From CALVUP01 sp964422195 (GTDB lineage: Bacteria; Bacillota_I; Bacilli_A; RF39; UBA660): 41,320 bases of DNA. The position numbers and the translations under genes are program-made. The notes below the pieces were generated by a model. It did not search any database, was not told the DNA's origin, and saw only the letters and a program-made list of their open reading frames with translations. The first letter of the stretch is position 1. Each line of letters opens with the position of its first letter. The stretch is taken from positions 1-41,320 of the forward strand of contig CAYRAF010000004.1 of the NCBI GenBank assembly GCA_964422195.1, in the 5' to 3' direction. Positions 22,841 to 30,788 of this stretch are shown here, one piece after another.

Positions 22841-24493
22841 ATGGCAAAAATTAAGATATTTAGTCTTGGAGGACTAAATGAAAATGGTAAAAATATGTAT
22901 GTTGTAGAAGTCGACAAAGATATTTTTGTTTTTGATGCGGGTTTAAAATATGATAATGAAAAAAAGTTAGGTATTGATTATATAATTCCAAATTTTGATT
23001 ATATTATTAAGAATAAAAAAAGGGTTAAAGGAATATTTTTAACACACGGACATGATGGTAATATGGGAGCAATTGTAGATATTTTAACTGCTATTCCTGA
23101 TATGTCTGTTTATGCTACTAAGTTTACTATGAACATTATCAAAAGAAATTTAGAAGATGAAGGTATAATTGCTAAAAACTTAAAAGAAATTAGACCTCAT
23201 TCAAAGATTGATTTTAATGAAAATGTTATTTTTCCTATAAGTGTTACTCATTCAATTCCAGATGCTGTAGCATATGTTTTATACACGAAAGATGGTGCTA
23301 TTGTTTATACAGGTGATTTTGTATTTGATTCTACCATGATGGGTAATTATAAAACTGATATAGGAAAACTTGCTTATGTTGGAAAACAAGGGGTTTTATG
23401 TTTATTATGTGAATCAATGTATGCTGAGCATGAAGGACATACATCTCCTCATAATCGTATTTCATCTTTTATTAAAGAAGTTTTAAATAAAAATGAAAAT
23501 AGAATTATTGCAACTATATTTCCAGCACATATATATAGAGTACAAGAAATATTTAATGAAGTAGAAAAAACTAAAAGAAAAGTTGTTATAATGGGTAAAT
23601 CTTTACAAGAATTAATTGATCAAGCTATAAATGAAAAATATTTAACTATTAATCCTAATAAGATTGGTGATTTATCTAATTTAGAAGATAAAGATGCGGT
23701 TATCTTAATATCTGATGAAAAAGAAAAACCTTTTAACAATCTTAATCGAATTATTAAAGGATTTGATAAATATATTAAATTAAAAGAGACTGATACTGTT
23801 TTTATTACTGAACCAGCTTATGAGGGTATTGAAAAAGCAACAGCGTTAATTATGGATGAAATAGCTAAATTAAATGCAAATGCTATTTGTCTAGATAGTA
23901 GAAAACATTTATTACATCATGCATCACGTGAGGATTTAATGCTAATGATTAATTTAATGAATCCTAAATACTATTTTCCAGTAAAAGGGGAATATAGAAT
24001 GCAATATGCTAATGCTGAAATTGCCGAAGAGTTAGGAATTGATAAAAACAATATTCTTCTAAAGCAAAATGGTGATGTAGTTGAAATAGTTGATGGTGAA
24101 TTAAAAAATACTACTGAGCATATTGAAACTGATGAGATATTAATAGATGGTAAAAGCCAAGGTGATATTGGAGAGTTAGTATTAAAAGATAGAGAAATGT
24201 TATCTGAAAATGGAATTGTTATAGTAAGTTGTTCTGTAGATAAAGAAAATAAATCTATACTCGCAGGTCCTGAAATATTAACTAGAGGATTTATCTATGT
24301 TAAAGATAATCAACAAATTATTGATGAAAGTAAAAGTATTAGTTTAGAAGTAATAAAAAATAATATAGATGAGCAAAATAAAAAAGTAGACTTTACAAAT
24401 ATTAAAAATGAATTAAGAGAAAAATTAGGTAAATATTATTATTCAGAAACAGGTTGCAAACCAATGATTATTACAGTTATTCAAGAAGTTTAA
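22841..24493 (+). CDS. rnjB: RNase J2-like protein with degenerate metal-binding motif
   Basis: A 550-residue protein of the RNase J family (metallo-beta-lactamase plus beta-CASP). It opens with KIKIFSLGGLNENGKNMYVVEVD. The core HxHxDH motif is HGHDGN (His69, His71, Asp72, Gly73, Asn74), so the Asp and last His are lost. THSIPDA and GDFVFD, other ligand motifs, are kept; PVHGEYR, a strongly conserved motif, reads PVKGEYR. This pattern fits the non-catalytic partner RNase J2, which works in complex with J1; J1 is not in the window. The beta-CASP and C-terminal domains look complete. GGAG precedes the ATG. Confidence 0.88.
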   Translation: MAKIKIFSLGGLNENGKNMYVVEVDKDIFVFDAGLKYDNEKKLGIDYIIPNFDYIIKNKKRVKGIFLTHGHDGNMGAIVDILTAIPDMSVYATKFTMNIIKRNLEDEGIIAKNLKEIRPHSKIDFNENVIFPISVTHSIPDAVAYVLYTKDGAIVYTGDFVFDSTMMGNYKTDIGKLAYVGKQGVLCLLCESMYAEHEGHTSPHNRISSFIKEVLNKNENRIIATIFPAHIYRVQEIFNEVEKTKRKVVIMGKSLQELIDQAINEKYLTINPNKIGDLSNLEDKDAVILISDEKEKPFNNLNRIIKGFDKYIKLKETDTVFITEPAYEGIEKATALIMDEIAKLNANAICLDSRKHLLHHASREDLMLMINLMNPKYYFPVKGEYRMQYANAEIAEELGIDKNNILLKQNGDVVEIVDGELKNTTEHIETDEILIDGKSQGDIGELVLKDREMLSENGIVIVSCSVDKENKSILAGPEILTRGFIYVKDNQQIIDESKSISLEVIKNNIDEQNKKVDFTNIKNELREKLGKYYYSETGCKPMIITVIQEV

Positions 24494-24509
24494 TATTATA
24501 GGTGATTAG

Positions 24510-25838
24510 ATGAAAAAAGAAAAAAAAGAGGAAAAGATAGAAGTACTAACAAGAAGTGCTAGATATACAGAAAAAAATAAAAAAAGGAACAAGCTAAAAG
24601 CAAGTATTATACATATATTATTAATTTTATCTTTAGTCTTTATTGCAGTTTTTTGCTTATATTTAGACTATGCGCATAATTTAGAGAATAAAGAAGAAAA
24701 GCAAAAAATAATCAATGAAGTTAAAAAAAATTATAATAAGTATGTAGTTGTAACTAAAGATAGTAAATTATATGATCAAGATTATAATAAAGTAGGAACT
24801 GTTTATAAAGATGTTAATATTATTTTAGATGATATGATTATAGAAAAAGATACTAGATATTATAAATTGAAACTAGGTAATTATTATGTTTCTTATAAAG
24901 ATGTTAAACCTATTGAAGATATAAGCGAATATTCTGATAGATATAAACGTTATGTTGTTTTTAATGAGAATATTATTACAAAAGATAAAACTAATTTTTA
25001 TGATGATAATAATAAATTAACTTATACTTTTGATAAATCTTTTGAATTTAAAATAATTATTAAAGATAGTGATAAATATGGAATTGAGTTTGATAATAGA
25101 TTATTCTATATTTTAAAAGATGATGTAAAAAGCACTAAGAAAGTTCAAAACACAAAGGAAAGTGTCAGAGAAAACATTAGAACAATTACATATCATACTA
25201 TTTATAATACTGAGACAGAAGAATGTAATAACTCTGTAATTTGTCATCCAATAGAACAGTTTGATGAGCATATGAAGTATATTAGTGATAATAAATATTT
25301 AACTTTAACTATGGAAGAGTTAGAAATGTTTTTAGACAAAAAAATAAGGATACCTATAAAAAGTATTGTAATTACATTAGATGATGGTAAATATGCTAAA
25401 AATGCAGTTGATATTGTTGAAAAATATAAAGTTAATGCAACGTACTTTATTATTGGAAAAAGACATAGTGTTAAAGGAATTGAAACTACATATATGGATT
25501 TTCAATCACACTCCTATGATTTACATAATAATTATAAATGTCCAGGAGGAGAGCAGGGAGGCCAATTATTATGTGAAACAGAAGAAAATATTCTTGCTGA
25601 TTTAAAGAAAAATAAAGAGCTTCTTGGCGGTGATGTATTTGCTTTTGCTTATCCATTCTTTGATTGGAATGAAAGAGCTATTGAAATATTAAAAAAAGCA
25701 GGAATAAGACTTGCTTTTATAGGTCAATATGATACTGATGGTTTTTCTGATTTTGATACTAATAGATTATTACTTAGAAGAAAAACAATATTTTCAGATG
25801 ATACTGTAGAAATATTACAAAGTTATTTAGAGTCATAG
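24510..25838 (+). CDS. Membrane-anchored polysaccharide deacetylase (NodB fold, PgaB/IcaB-like)
   Basis: A 442-residue protein. A basic N-terminal tail precedes a transmembrane helix (about 30-51). Two SH3-like segments follow (about 70-135 and 148-210). The NodB deacetylase domain (about 225-440) has TLDDGKYAKN (the two metal/catalytic Asp) and the second motif HSYDLH, with the His residues spaced as in PgaB/IcaB rather than as in peptidoglycan deacetylases. The substrate is probably N-acetylglucosamine in a surface polymer. It follows rnjB by 16 bases and is probably co-transcribed. Confidence 0.85.
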   Translation: MKKEKKEEKIEVLTRSARYTEKNKKRNKLKASIIHILLILSLVFIAVFCLYLDYAHNLENKEEKQKIINEVKKNYNKYVVVTKDSKLYDQDYNKVGTVYKDVNIILDDMIIEKDTRYYKLKLGNYYVSYKDVKPIEDISEYSDRYKRYVVFNENIITKDKTNFYDDNNKLTYTFDKSFEFKIIIKDSDKYGIEFDNRLFYILKDDVKSTKKVQNTKESVRENIRTITYHTIYNTETEECNNSVICHPIEQFDEHMKYISDNKYLTLTMEELEMFLDKKIRIPIKSIVITLDDGKYAKNAVDIVEKYKVNATYFIIGKRHSVKGIETTYMDFQSHSYDLHNNYKCPGGEQGGQLLCETEENILADLKKNKELLGGDVFAFAYPFFDWNERAIEILKKAGIRLAFIGQYDTDGFSDFDTNRLLLRRKTIFSDDTVEILQSYLES

Positions 25839-25850
25839 ACTCTTTTTTTT
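25829..25850 (+). terminator. Terminator of the deacetylase gene
   Basis: AGAGTC / GACTCT stem with an ATA loop followed by eight Ts. Confidence 0.9.
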
Positions 25851-25853
25851 ATG

Positions 25854-25877
25854 AAAAAAAGGAAGTTATACTTCCTT
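25854..25877 (-). terminator. Terminator of the minus-strand transglutaminase-like gene
   Basis: AAGGAAG / CTTCCTT stem; on the minus strand the stem is followed by seven Ts. It overlaps the last codons of the gene and faces the plus-strand terminator. Confidence 0.85.
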
Positions 25878-26768
25878 ATATATATTTGTATTATAATTAT
25901 GTTCATTAGTTTTAATAGCTTTTAATTCATCACTTGTTATTAAAAAGAAATTATATTCTAAAATATCTTGTTTATTTGAAGTTACTGGATCATCCCATGT
26001 AAGATCTAAATGATACCATTTGTTATCTAAATTAACTGCATTCCATATATGATTATCACTAGCTATTTTAAAACTTTTTATATTTAATTCTTCTAAAAAC
26101 AATTCCATAGAATCAGTATATCCACCACATAAACCATATCCTTGAATTAAATTACCATATGCAGTATCAGAATCATAATTAGCTATATTATTATCACTTC
26201 TATCTGTATCATATTTACTATTATTAATTATATAATCATGTATTAATTTAATATTTTCTTGTTTATCTTTAGTAAATTTAATATTATCCATTACTTGTTT
26301 TATCTTTATATTTAATTCTTTTATTTTGGATTTACTATACATTTTAGTAATATTAACAGTAACTTTACCAAATTCATTATAATTTGTTTTAACTTCAGTA
26401 AAACTATTATATGGATGTACATAATTATTTATGTGAGATAATGTAGTATTATCTTTAGCCAAATTATCAATTTCATCTAAACAATCACTATATTCTTTAG
26501 GACAAAAAAAACTAAACTCATCAACACCACTATTTAGTATAGTGTAATATATATTTAATATTTCCTGATAATTATTTGGTAAAAAATCATCAGTATTTTG
26601 AACATATTCAAAATCATATTCTCTAAAATAACTATTTTTCTTTGGAGGTTTAACATTTTTATTGGCATATACTATTTTGTCATAATATATTTCCATTATA
26701 TTATCTCTATAAATATAGGATAATGCGAATATCGTTAGTAAAACTAAAAAAAATATGAACTTTTTCAT
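25866..26768 (-). CDS. Exported transglutaminase-like protein
   Basis: A 300-residue protein with an N-terminal signal anchor (KKFIFFLVLLTIFALSYIY). The C-terminal half is a transglutaminase-like papain fold with Cys in YGLCGGYTDSM, His in NHIWNAV and Asp in HLDLTWDDP. All catalytic residues are present. Such exported proteins are usually predicted thiol proteases acting on the wall or surface proteins. It has its own promoter at 26784-26812 and lies convergent with the deacetylase gene. Confidence 0.82.
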   Translation of the reverse strand: MKKFIFFLVLLTIFALSYIYRDNIMEIYYDKIVYANKNVKPPKKNSYFREYDFEYVQNTDDFLPNNYQEILNIYYTILNSGVDEFSFFCPKEYSDCLDEIDNLAKDNTTLSHINNYVHPYNSFTEVKTNYNEFGKVTVNITKMYSKSKIKELNIKIKQVMDNIKFTKDKQENIKLIHDYIINNSKYDTDRSDNNIANYDSDTAYGNLIQGYGLCGGYTDSMELFLEELNIKSFKIASDNHIWNAVNLDNKWYHLDLTWDDPVTSNKQDILEYNFFLITSDELKAIKTNEHNYNTNIYKEV

Positions 26769-26783
26769 TATATCACCATAAAT

Positions 26784-26812
26784 AGTATAACAAAAAAAAT
26801 ATAGTCTGTAAA
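26784..26812 (-). promoter_or_regulatory. Promoter of the exported transglutaminase-like gene
   Basis: On the minus strand: TTTACA (26807-26812), 17-base spacer, TATACT (26784-26789) with a TGT extended -10. Confidence 0.7.
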
Positions 26813-26823
26813 TTAATAAACAA

Positions 26824-26847
26824 AATAAAAATTCTACTTTAGTAGAA
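26824..26847 (-). terminator. Terminator of rpsT
   Basis: TTCTACT / AGTAGAA stem with a 2-base loop; on the minus strand Ts follow. Confidence 0.85.
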
Positions 26848-26852
26848 CTTTA

Positions 26853-27113
26853 TTACATATTATTAGTTTTCTTTGTTAATCTTGATTTTTCTCTAGCAGC
26901 TTTATTATCTTTTACTAAACCAACTTTGTTAGCTTTGTCAATTCTTTTAATAGCTACTTTTAAATTTTCTTTAGCAGCATCTTTTTCTCCTGCTTTAATA
27001 GATCTTTCTAATTTTTTAACTGCAGTTTTCATACTTGATGTATATACAGTATTATTAACTGCTTTTTTAGCATTACTTTTTACACGCTTTTTTGCGCTTT
27101 TAATATTTGGCAT
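26853..27113 (-). CDS. rpsT: 30S ribosomal protein S20
   Basis: An 86-residue, strongly basic protein. MPNIKSAKKRVKSNAKKA and the later AIKRIDKANKVGLVKDNKAAREKSRL are typical of S20, which binds 16S rRNA. GAGGTG precedes the ATG. It lies divergent from gpr, the same neighbourhood as in Bacillus. Confidence 0.97.
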   Translation of the reverse strand: MPNIKSAKKRVKSNAKKAVNNTVYTSSMKTAVKKLERSIKAGEKDAAKENLKVAIKRIDKANKVGLVKDNKAAREKSRLTKKTNNM

Positions 27114-27141
27114 TTTTTCACCTCGCTTTTAAACATATATA

Positions 27142-27170
27142 ATTCTAACAAATTTTTTTAAAAAATGCAA
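27142..27170 (-). promoter_or_regulatory. rpsT promoter
   Basis: On the minus strand: TTGCAT (27165-27170), 17-base spacer, TAGAAT (27142-27147). Confidence 0.65.
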
Positions 27171-27212
27171 ATAAAATAGTATATTTTTGGTTATTTTATA
27201 AATGGTGGTATT

Positions 27213-28244
27213 ATGAAACATGAAGTTGATTTAAAAAATTTAAATATTAGAACTGATCTAATAACTGAAAGTTTAGATAAAATAAAAGATAAAACAGGGA
27301 TTAATATTAATAATTATATTAATAATAATATTGAAGTAGAAGAAGTTTATGTTGATAGTAATGCTTCTATAAATAATAATATTAAAGAGGGTAATTATAT
27401 ATCTTTGCTTTTTGATGATATTACTGATGTAAATAATAGAAAAAACTTAATAAATGAATTTGTAAAAGTATTAAAAAAACTTTTAATTAAAAAAAACTTA
27501 AGTATTGATAAATCATGTTTAATAATAGGTCTTGGTAATAGTAAGTCAACTCCGGATTCTTTGGGACCAAAAGTCGCAGATAGTGTGATTGTAACTAGAT
27601 ATATATCTTTAGTTACTACACTAGATAAAAACTATCGAATTACATCTAGTTTTTCTCCATCAGTATTTGGTAGTAGTGGGATAGAAACATCTGATATTGT
27701 TTGTAAGTTAAAAGAAATTGTTAAACCTGATTTTATAATTGTAATAGATGCTTTAAAAGCTATGAATATAAATAAAGTTAATAAAGTTATTCAAATATCT
27801 GATATAGGTATATCACCTGGTAGTGGTGTAGGAAATAAAAGAAAAGAAATTTCTAAAGATTCTTTAGGTATAGATGTAATATCTATAGGTGTTCCAACTG
27901 TTACAGATTTATCTACTATAATTAGTGATACTATTAAATATTTATATAAAAAAATATCTTATACTAAAGAAAACTTAAATAATCCTTTAGATAAACTAAA
28001 GACTAGCAATAAAATTAATTATTTGAAAGGTGATATAAAAGAATTAAGTACTTCTGAGAAAAAACAAATAATGGGATTGATAGGTACTTTAACTGAAGAT
28101 GAATTAAAAGTGTTTATTCAGGAAGTATTAGAACCAATTGGTTATAATTTAATAGTCACAGTTAAAGAAATAGATTTTATTATTAAAAATTTAACTGAAG
28201 TATTAACTACAGGTTTAAATAAGTCATTACATAATATTTCTTAA
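27213..28244 (+). CDS. gpr: Germination protease GPR
   Basis: GPR degrades small acid-soluble spore proteins when endospores germinate. The 343-residue protein has the expected segments: the N-terminal RTDLITES, GLGNSKSTPDSLGPKVAD, SFSPSVFGSSGIETSDI, VIDALKAMNINKVNKVIQISDIGISPGSGVGNKRKEIS and a C-terminal helical part. The zymogen N-terminus is present; autocleavage would shorten it. GGTGG precedes the ATG. No clear forespore (sigma-F/G) promoter could be confirmed. The neighbour downstream is spoIVB, a second sporulation gene. Confidence 0.93.
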   Translation: MKHEVDLKNLNIRTDLITESLDKIKDKTGININNYINNNIEVEEVYVDSNASINNNIKEGNYISLLFDDITDVNNRKNLINEFVKVLKKLLIKKNLSIDKSCLIIGLGNSKSTPDSLGPKVADSVIVTRYISLVTTLDKNYRITSSFSPSVFGSSGIETSDIVCKLKEIVKPDFIIVIDALKAMNINKVNKVIQISDIGISPGSGVGNKRKEISKDSLGIDVISIGVPTVTDLSTIISDTIKYLYKKISYTKENLNNPLDKLKTSNKINYLKGDIKELSTSEKKQIMGLIGTLTEDELKVFIQEVLEPIGYNLIVTVKEIDFIIKNLTEVLTTGLNKSLHNIS

Positions 28245-28323
28245 TTACCAATTTTTTTATAATATATTTATATACATATAAATCATAATAATAATGTAGT
28301 TTGATTTAAAAGGAGTGATATTT

Positions 28324-29387
28324 ATGAATTTTAAAAACAAACTACTAAGTCTCTTTCTATTTACATTATTTATAGTACCAAGTTTTGTATTTGCTTATTC
28401 CAATAAAGTAGTATTAGGTNNNNNNNNNNTCCCATTAACATCAACACAACCCACCACCATAAACTAAATACAAAATACTTCTAATCCAATAAAGTAGTAT
28501 TAGCCTTACAAAAAATAGGAATAGAAGTAAAATCTAATAATATTATGATCGTGGGTTTTTATGAAGTTAATGGTAATTATATTGCCAAAGAAGCTGGTTT
28601 TAAAATAGGAGATAAGATAACTGAAGTCAATGGTAAAAAAGTTGATGAAATATCAGATATGACTAAAAATATAAAAGAAAATATTAATAGTATTAAAGTA
28701 GAAAGAAATAATAAATATATAGATATTTCACTTAATTTATTAAAAGATAATACTGGTGTATATAAAACAGGTCTTTATGTTAAAGATAAAATATCCGGTA
28801 TAGGAACATTAACTTATATTGATCCAGGTAATGATGTTTTTGGAGCTTTAGGACATGAGATTGATGAATCATCTACTAGAGAAAAAGTTGAAGTAAAAGA
28901 CGGGAAAATATTTTATTCAAATATTACAGGAATTAATAAGAGTTCCGGTGGAAACCCCGGTGAGAAAAATGCTACTTTCAATAGTGGAATAAAATTTGGA
29001 AATATTAAGTTAAATGAGGAAAGTGGTATATTTGGACATTATACTAAAAAATATAATAAAAATGATTTAATTGATATAGGTACTGTTAATGATATTCATG
29101 AAGGTAAAGCTTATATGTATACTGTAGTTGAAGGAAATAAAGTTGAAAGTTTTGAAATTAATATTAATAAAATAAATAAGAATAATAAGATTAAAAATAT
29201 ATTATTTGAAGTGACAGATAAAAAACTAATTTCAAAATCTAATGGTATTGTAAGTGGTATGAGTGGATCCCCAATAGTTCAAGATAATAAATTAGTAGCC
29301 GCAGTTACTCATGTTGTAGTTTCTGATCCAATCAAAGGTTATGGTATATTTATTACTAATATGTTAGAAGAAGGAGATAATAGTTAA
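28324..29387 (+). CDS. spoIVB: SpoIVB peptidase (S55), broken by assembly gap and fold-back
   Basis: SpoIVB is a forespore-secreted serine protease that triggers sigma-K activation in the mother cell. The 5' part (28324-28419) encodes a signal peptide ending FVFA, followed by YSNKVVLG. After ten Ns and 58 bases of odd sequence the frame resumes at 28488 (NKVVLALQKIGIEVKSNN) and runs to a TAA at 29385. The frames before and after differ by one base, so the joint is not real coding sequence. The PDZ domain (from IVGFYEVNG) and the S55 domain are complete, with GALGHEID (catalytic His) and GMSGSPIVQ (catalytic Ser). An unbroken frame begins at ATG 28545. Most likely a functional gene damaged by assembly. 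Confidence 0.85.
28420..28429. other. Assembly gap (10 Ns)
   Basis: Placeholder gap inside spoIVB. The 19 bases TCCAATAAAGTAGTATTAG occur on both sides (28399-28417 and 28486-28504), showing the two contig ends overlap. Confidence 0.98.
28430..28575. repeat. Imperfect inverted repeat next to the gap (probable fold-back artefact)
   Basis: Bases 28430-28487, read as reverse complement, align without gaps to 28518-28575: 42 of 58 positions agree by hand count. All 16 differences are T or G on the copy strand. The left arm contains no G on the plus strand. Confidence 0.8.
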
Positions 29388-29409
29388 GGAAGATTTATTC
29401 TTCCTTTTT
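29386..29409 (+). terminator. Terminator of spoIVB
   Basis: AAGGAAGA / TCTTCCTT stem with a 5-base loop, then Ts. Confidence 0.85.
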
Positions 29410-29410
29410 A

Positions 29411-29439
29411 TTGACCAAAAATGAGTAAAATGATAAAAT
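29411..29439 (+). promoter_or_regulatory. Promoter of the 420-aa membrane protein gene
   Basis: TTGACC (29411-29416), 17-base spacer, TAAAAT (29434-29439) with a TGA extended -10, directly after the spoIVB terminator. Confidence 0.75.
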
Positions 29440-29464
29440 TAGTTTAAGATAAAAGGGTGATAAT

Positions 29465-30727
29465 ATGACAAGGGAAGAAAAAAATCAAGAGATTTATGAA
29501 GAAGAAATTGAATCTTTAGAAGATACTATAATAATTGAAGATAATGAAGATGATAATTATGAAAGAAATGAATCTTCTAAAAAGAAAACATCTAATAATA
29601 AATCTCATTCTAAGAAAAAAAATCACAATAATAAAGATAAGAGGGAGAAAAATCAAGAAGAAAAACAAAAAAATACAAGATTATCTAAAACAGAACAGGA
29701 AGAATTAAAGGAAAAACAAAAGAAAAAGAAAATAATGATAATAATATCGGCCATTATTTTAGTTATTGGTGTAATAATTTGTTTATTAATGTTAAATAAG
29801 GAAAAGAAGATAGTTAATAATGATAATTTTAAGAGTATTTTAATAAGAAATATAAAAGATGGTTCATTAGAAGAATCTATTAAAGATAATTTAGATAATT
29901 TAGGTAATAATTCTACTAGTGTTAGTATTATGTTTTTAGATATTGATAGTGATGATGATAAAGAATTATTAGTATATGCATCTAATAATAAAAATGATTT
30001 GCTTGTATATGAAATATCTAATGATGTTAGTTTTGCTAATTCTTATAGTATGGATAATATTGAATCTTTAGGTTATCTATATTCAATTAATAATACAGAG
30101 TGTTATTGGTTTACTTTATATGAAAAGAATTATGAAATAATTTCTGATAGTAATATTAGTGTTTCTGCAGAAAGTTTTGTGGATGATTATTATGTAGTAG
30201 AAAATAAATATAATAATAAATTTATTTTAGAAGATATTTATGATATTGAAATCAATGCTATTACTGATCAATTGCATAAAGATATCTCATATATTATTGA
30301 TGAATATTATACAAATGATGAATTTTTAAATAATAATAATATTGATAAAGATAAATTAAAAGAAATAATTATAAATAAACGTAAGGAAGAAGAAAAGAAA
30401 AAAGAAGAGGAAGAATTAAAGAAACAACAGGAAGAAGCAAAAAAAGAGGAAGAAGCTAATAAAGTTATAGATGCTGGAGAATATGAACTTAATTATGGTA
30501 CTTATGTTGGTGGAGGTAATTCCTATACTTTAAATTCTGATAATACATTTAAATATGCCTCTTGTAAAGGTACATATTTAGTTAAATATGATTCCAATAC
30601 TAAATTATATTTAGTTATGTTTAAAACTACAAATAGCAATAATGATCTATGTAATACTAAGTATAAAGTAACTGGTAATAACAAGTTTAGTAGTATGGAT
30701 GATAGTATCAGTTTTTTACTTGAATAA
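29465..30727 (+). CDS. Membrane protein of unknown function with charged cytoplasmic tail
   Basis: A 420-residue protein I cannot assign. The first 85 residues are very acidic then very basic (Lys/Asn/Ser rich). One transmembrane helix follows (about 88-110, IMIIISAIILVIGVIICLLML). The outer part is beta/alpha mixed with Ser/Asp/Asn-rich blocks; a Lys/Glu coiled coil (about 305-335) leads to a C-terminal beta-rich domain with a Cys pair (YASCKGTYLV...NDLCNTKY). The shape suggests a sensor or wall-linked protein. AGGGTGAT precedes the ATG. Confidence 0.75.
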   Translation: MTREEKNQEIYEEEIESLEDTIIIEDNEDDNYERNESSKKKTSNNKSHSKKKNHNNKDKREKNQEEKQKNTRLSKTEQEELKEKQKKKKIMIIISAIILVIGVIICLLMLNKEKKIVNNDNFKSILIRNIKDGSLEESIKDNLDNLGNNSTSVSIMFLDIDSDDDKELLVYASNNKNDLLVYEISNDVSFANSYSMDNIESLGYLYSINNTECYWFTLYEKNYEIISDSNISVSAESFVDDYYVVENKYNNKFILEDIYDIEINAITDQLHKDISYIIDEYYTNDEFLNNNNIDKDKLKEIIINKRKEEEKKKEEEELKKQQEEAKKEEEANKVIDAGEYELNYGTYVGGGNSYTLNSDNTFKYASCKGTYLVKYDSNTKLYLVMFKTTNSNNDLCNTKYKVTGNNKFSSMDDSISFLLE

Positions 30728-30755
30728 AAAGAACTTTATAAATGTTCTTTTTTTT
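30726..30755 (+). terminator. Terminator of the 420-aa membrane protein gene
   Basis: AAAAAGAAC / GTTCTTTTT stem followed by Ts; its loop carries a possible -35 of the next promoter. Confidence 0.85.
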
Positions 30756-30763
30756 GATAAAAT
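30735..30763 (+). promoter_or_regulatory. Promoter of uvrC, overlapping the upstream terminator
   Basis: TTTATA (30735-30740, in the terminator loop), 17-base spacer, TAAAAT (30758-30763) with a TGA extended -10. Confidence 0.5.
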
Positions 30764-30788
30764 AATAGTATTGATTGGTGGTGATGTT

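Noticed and set aside
28261..28320. Forespore sigma-F/G promoter before spoIVB
   Set aside because: CATAATA at 28284-28290 fits the -10, but no matching -35 is found at the right distance.
28430..28575. Template/variable repeat of a diversity-generating retroelement
   Set aside because: The copy is inverted, mismatches are not confined to template adenines, no reverse transcriptase is present, and the site abuts an N run. A fold-back artefact explains it better.
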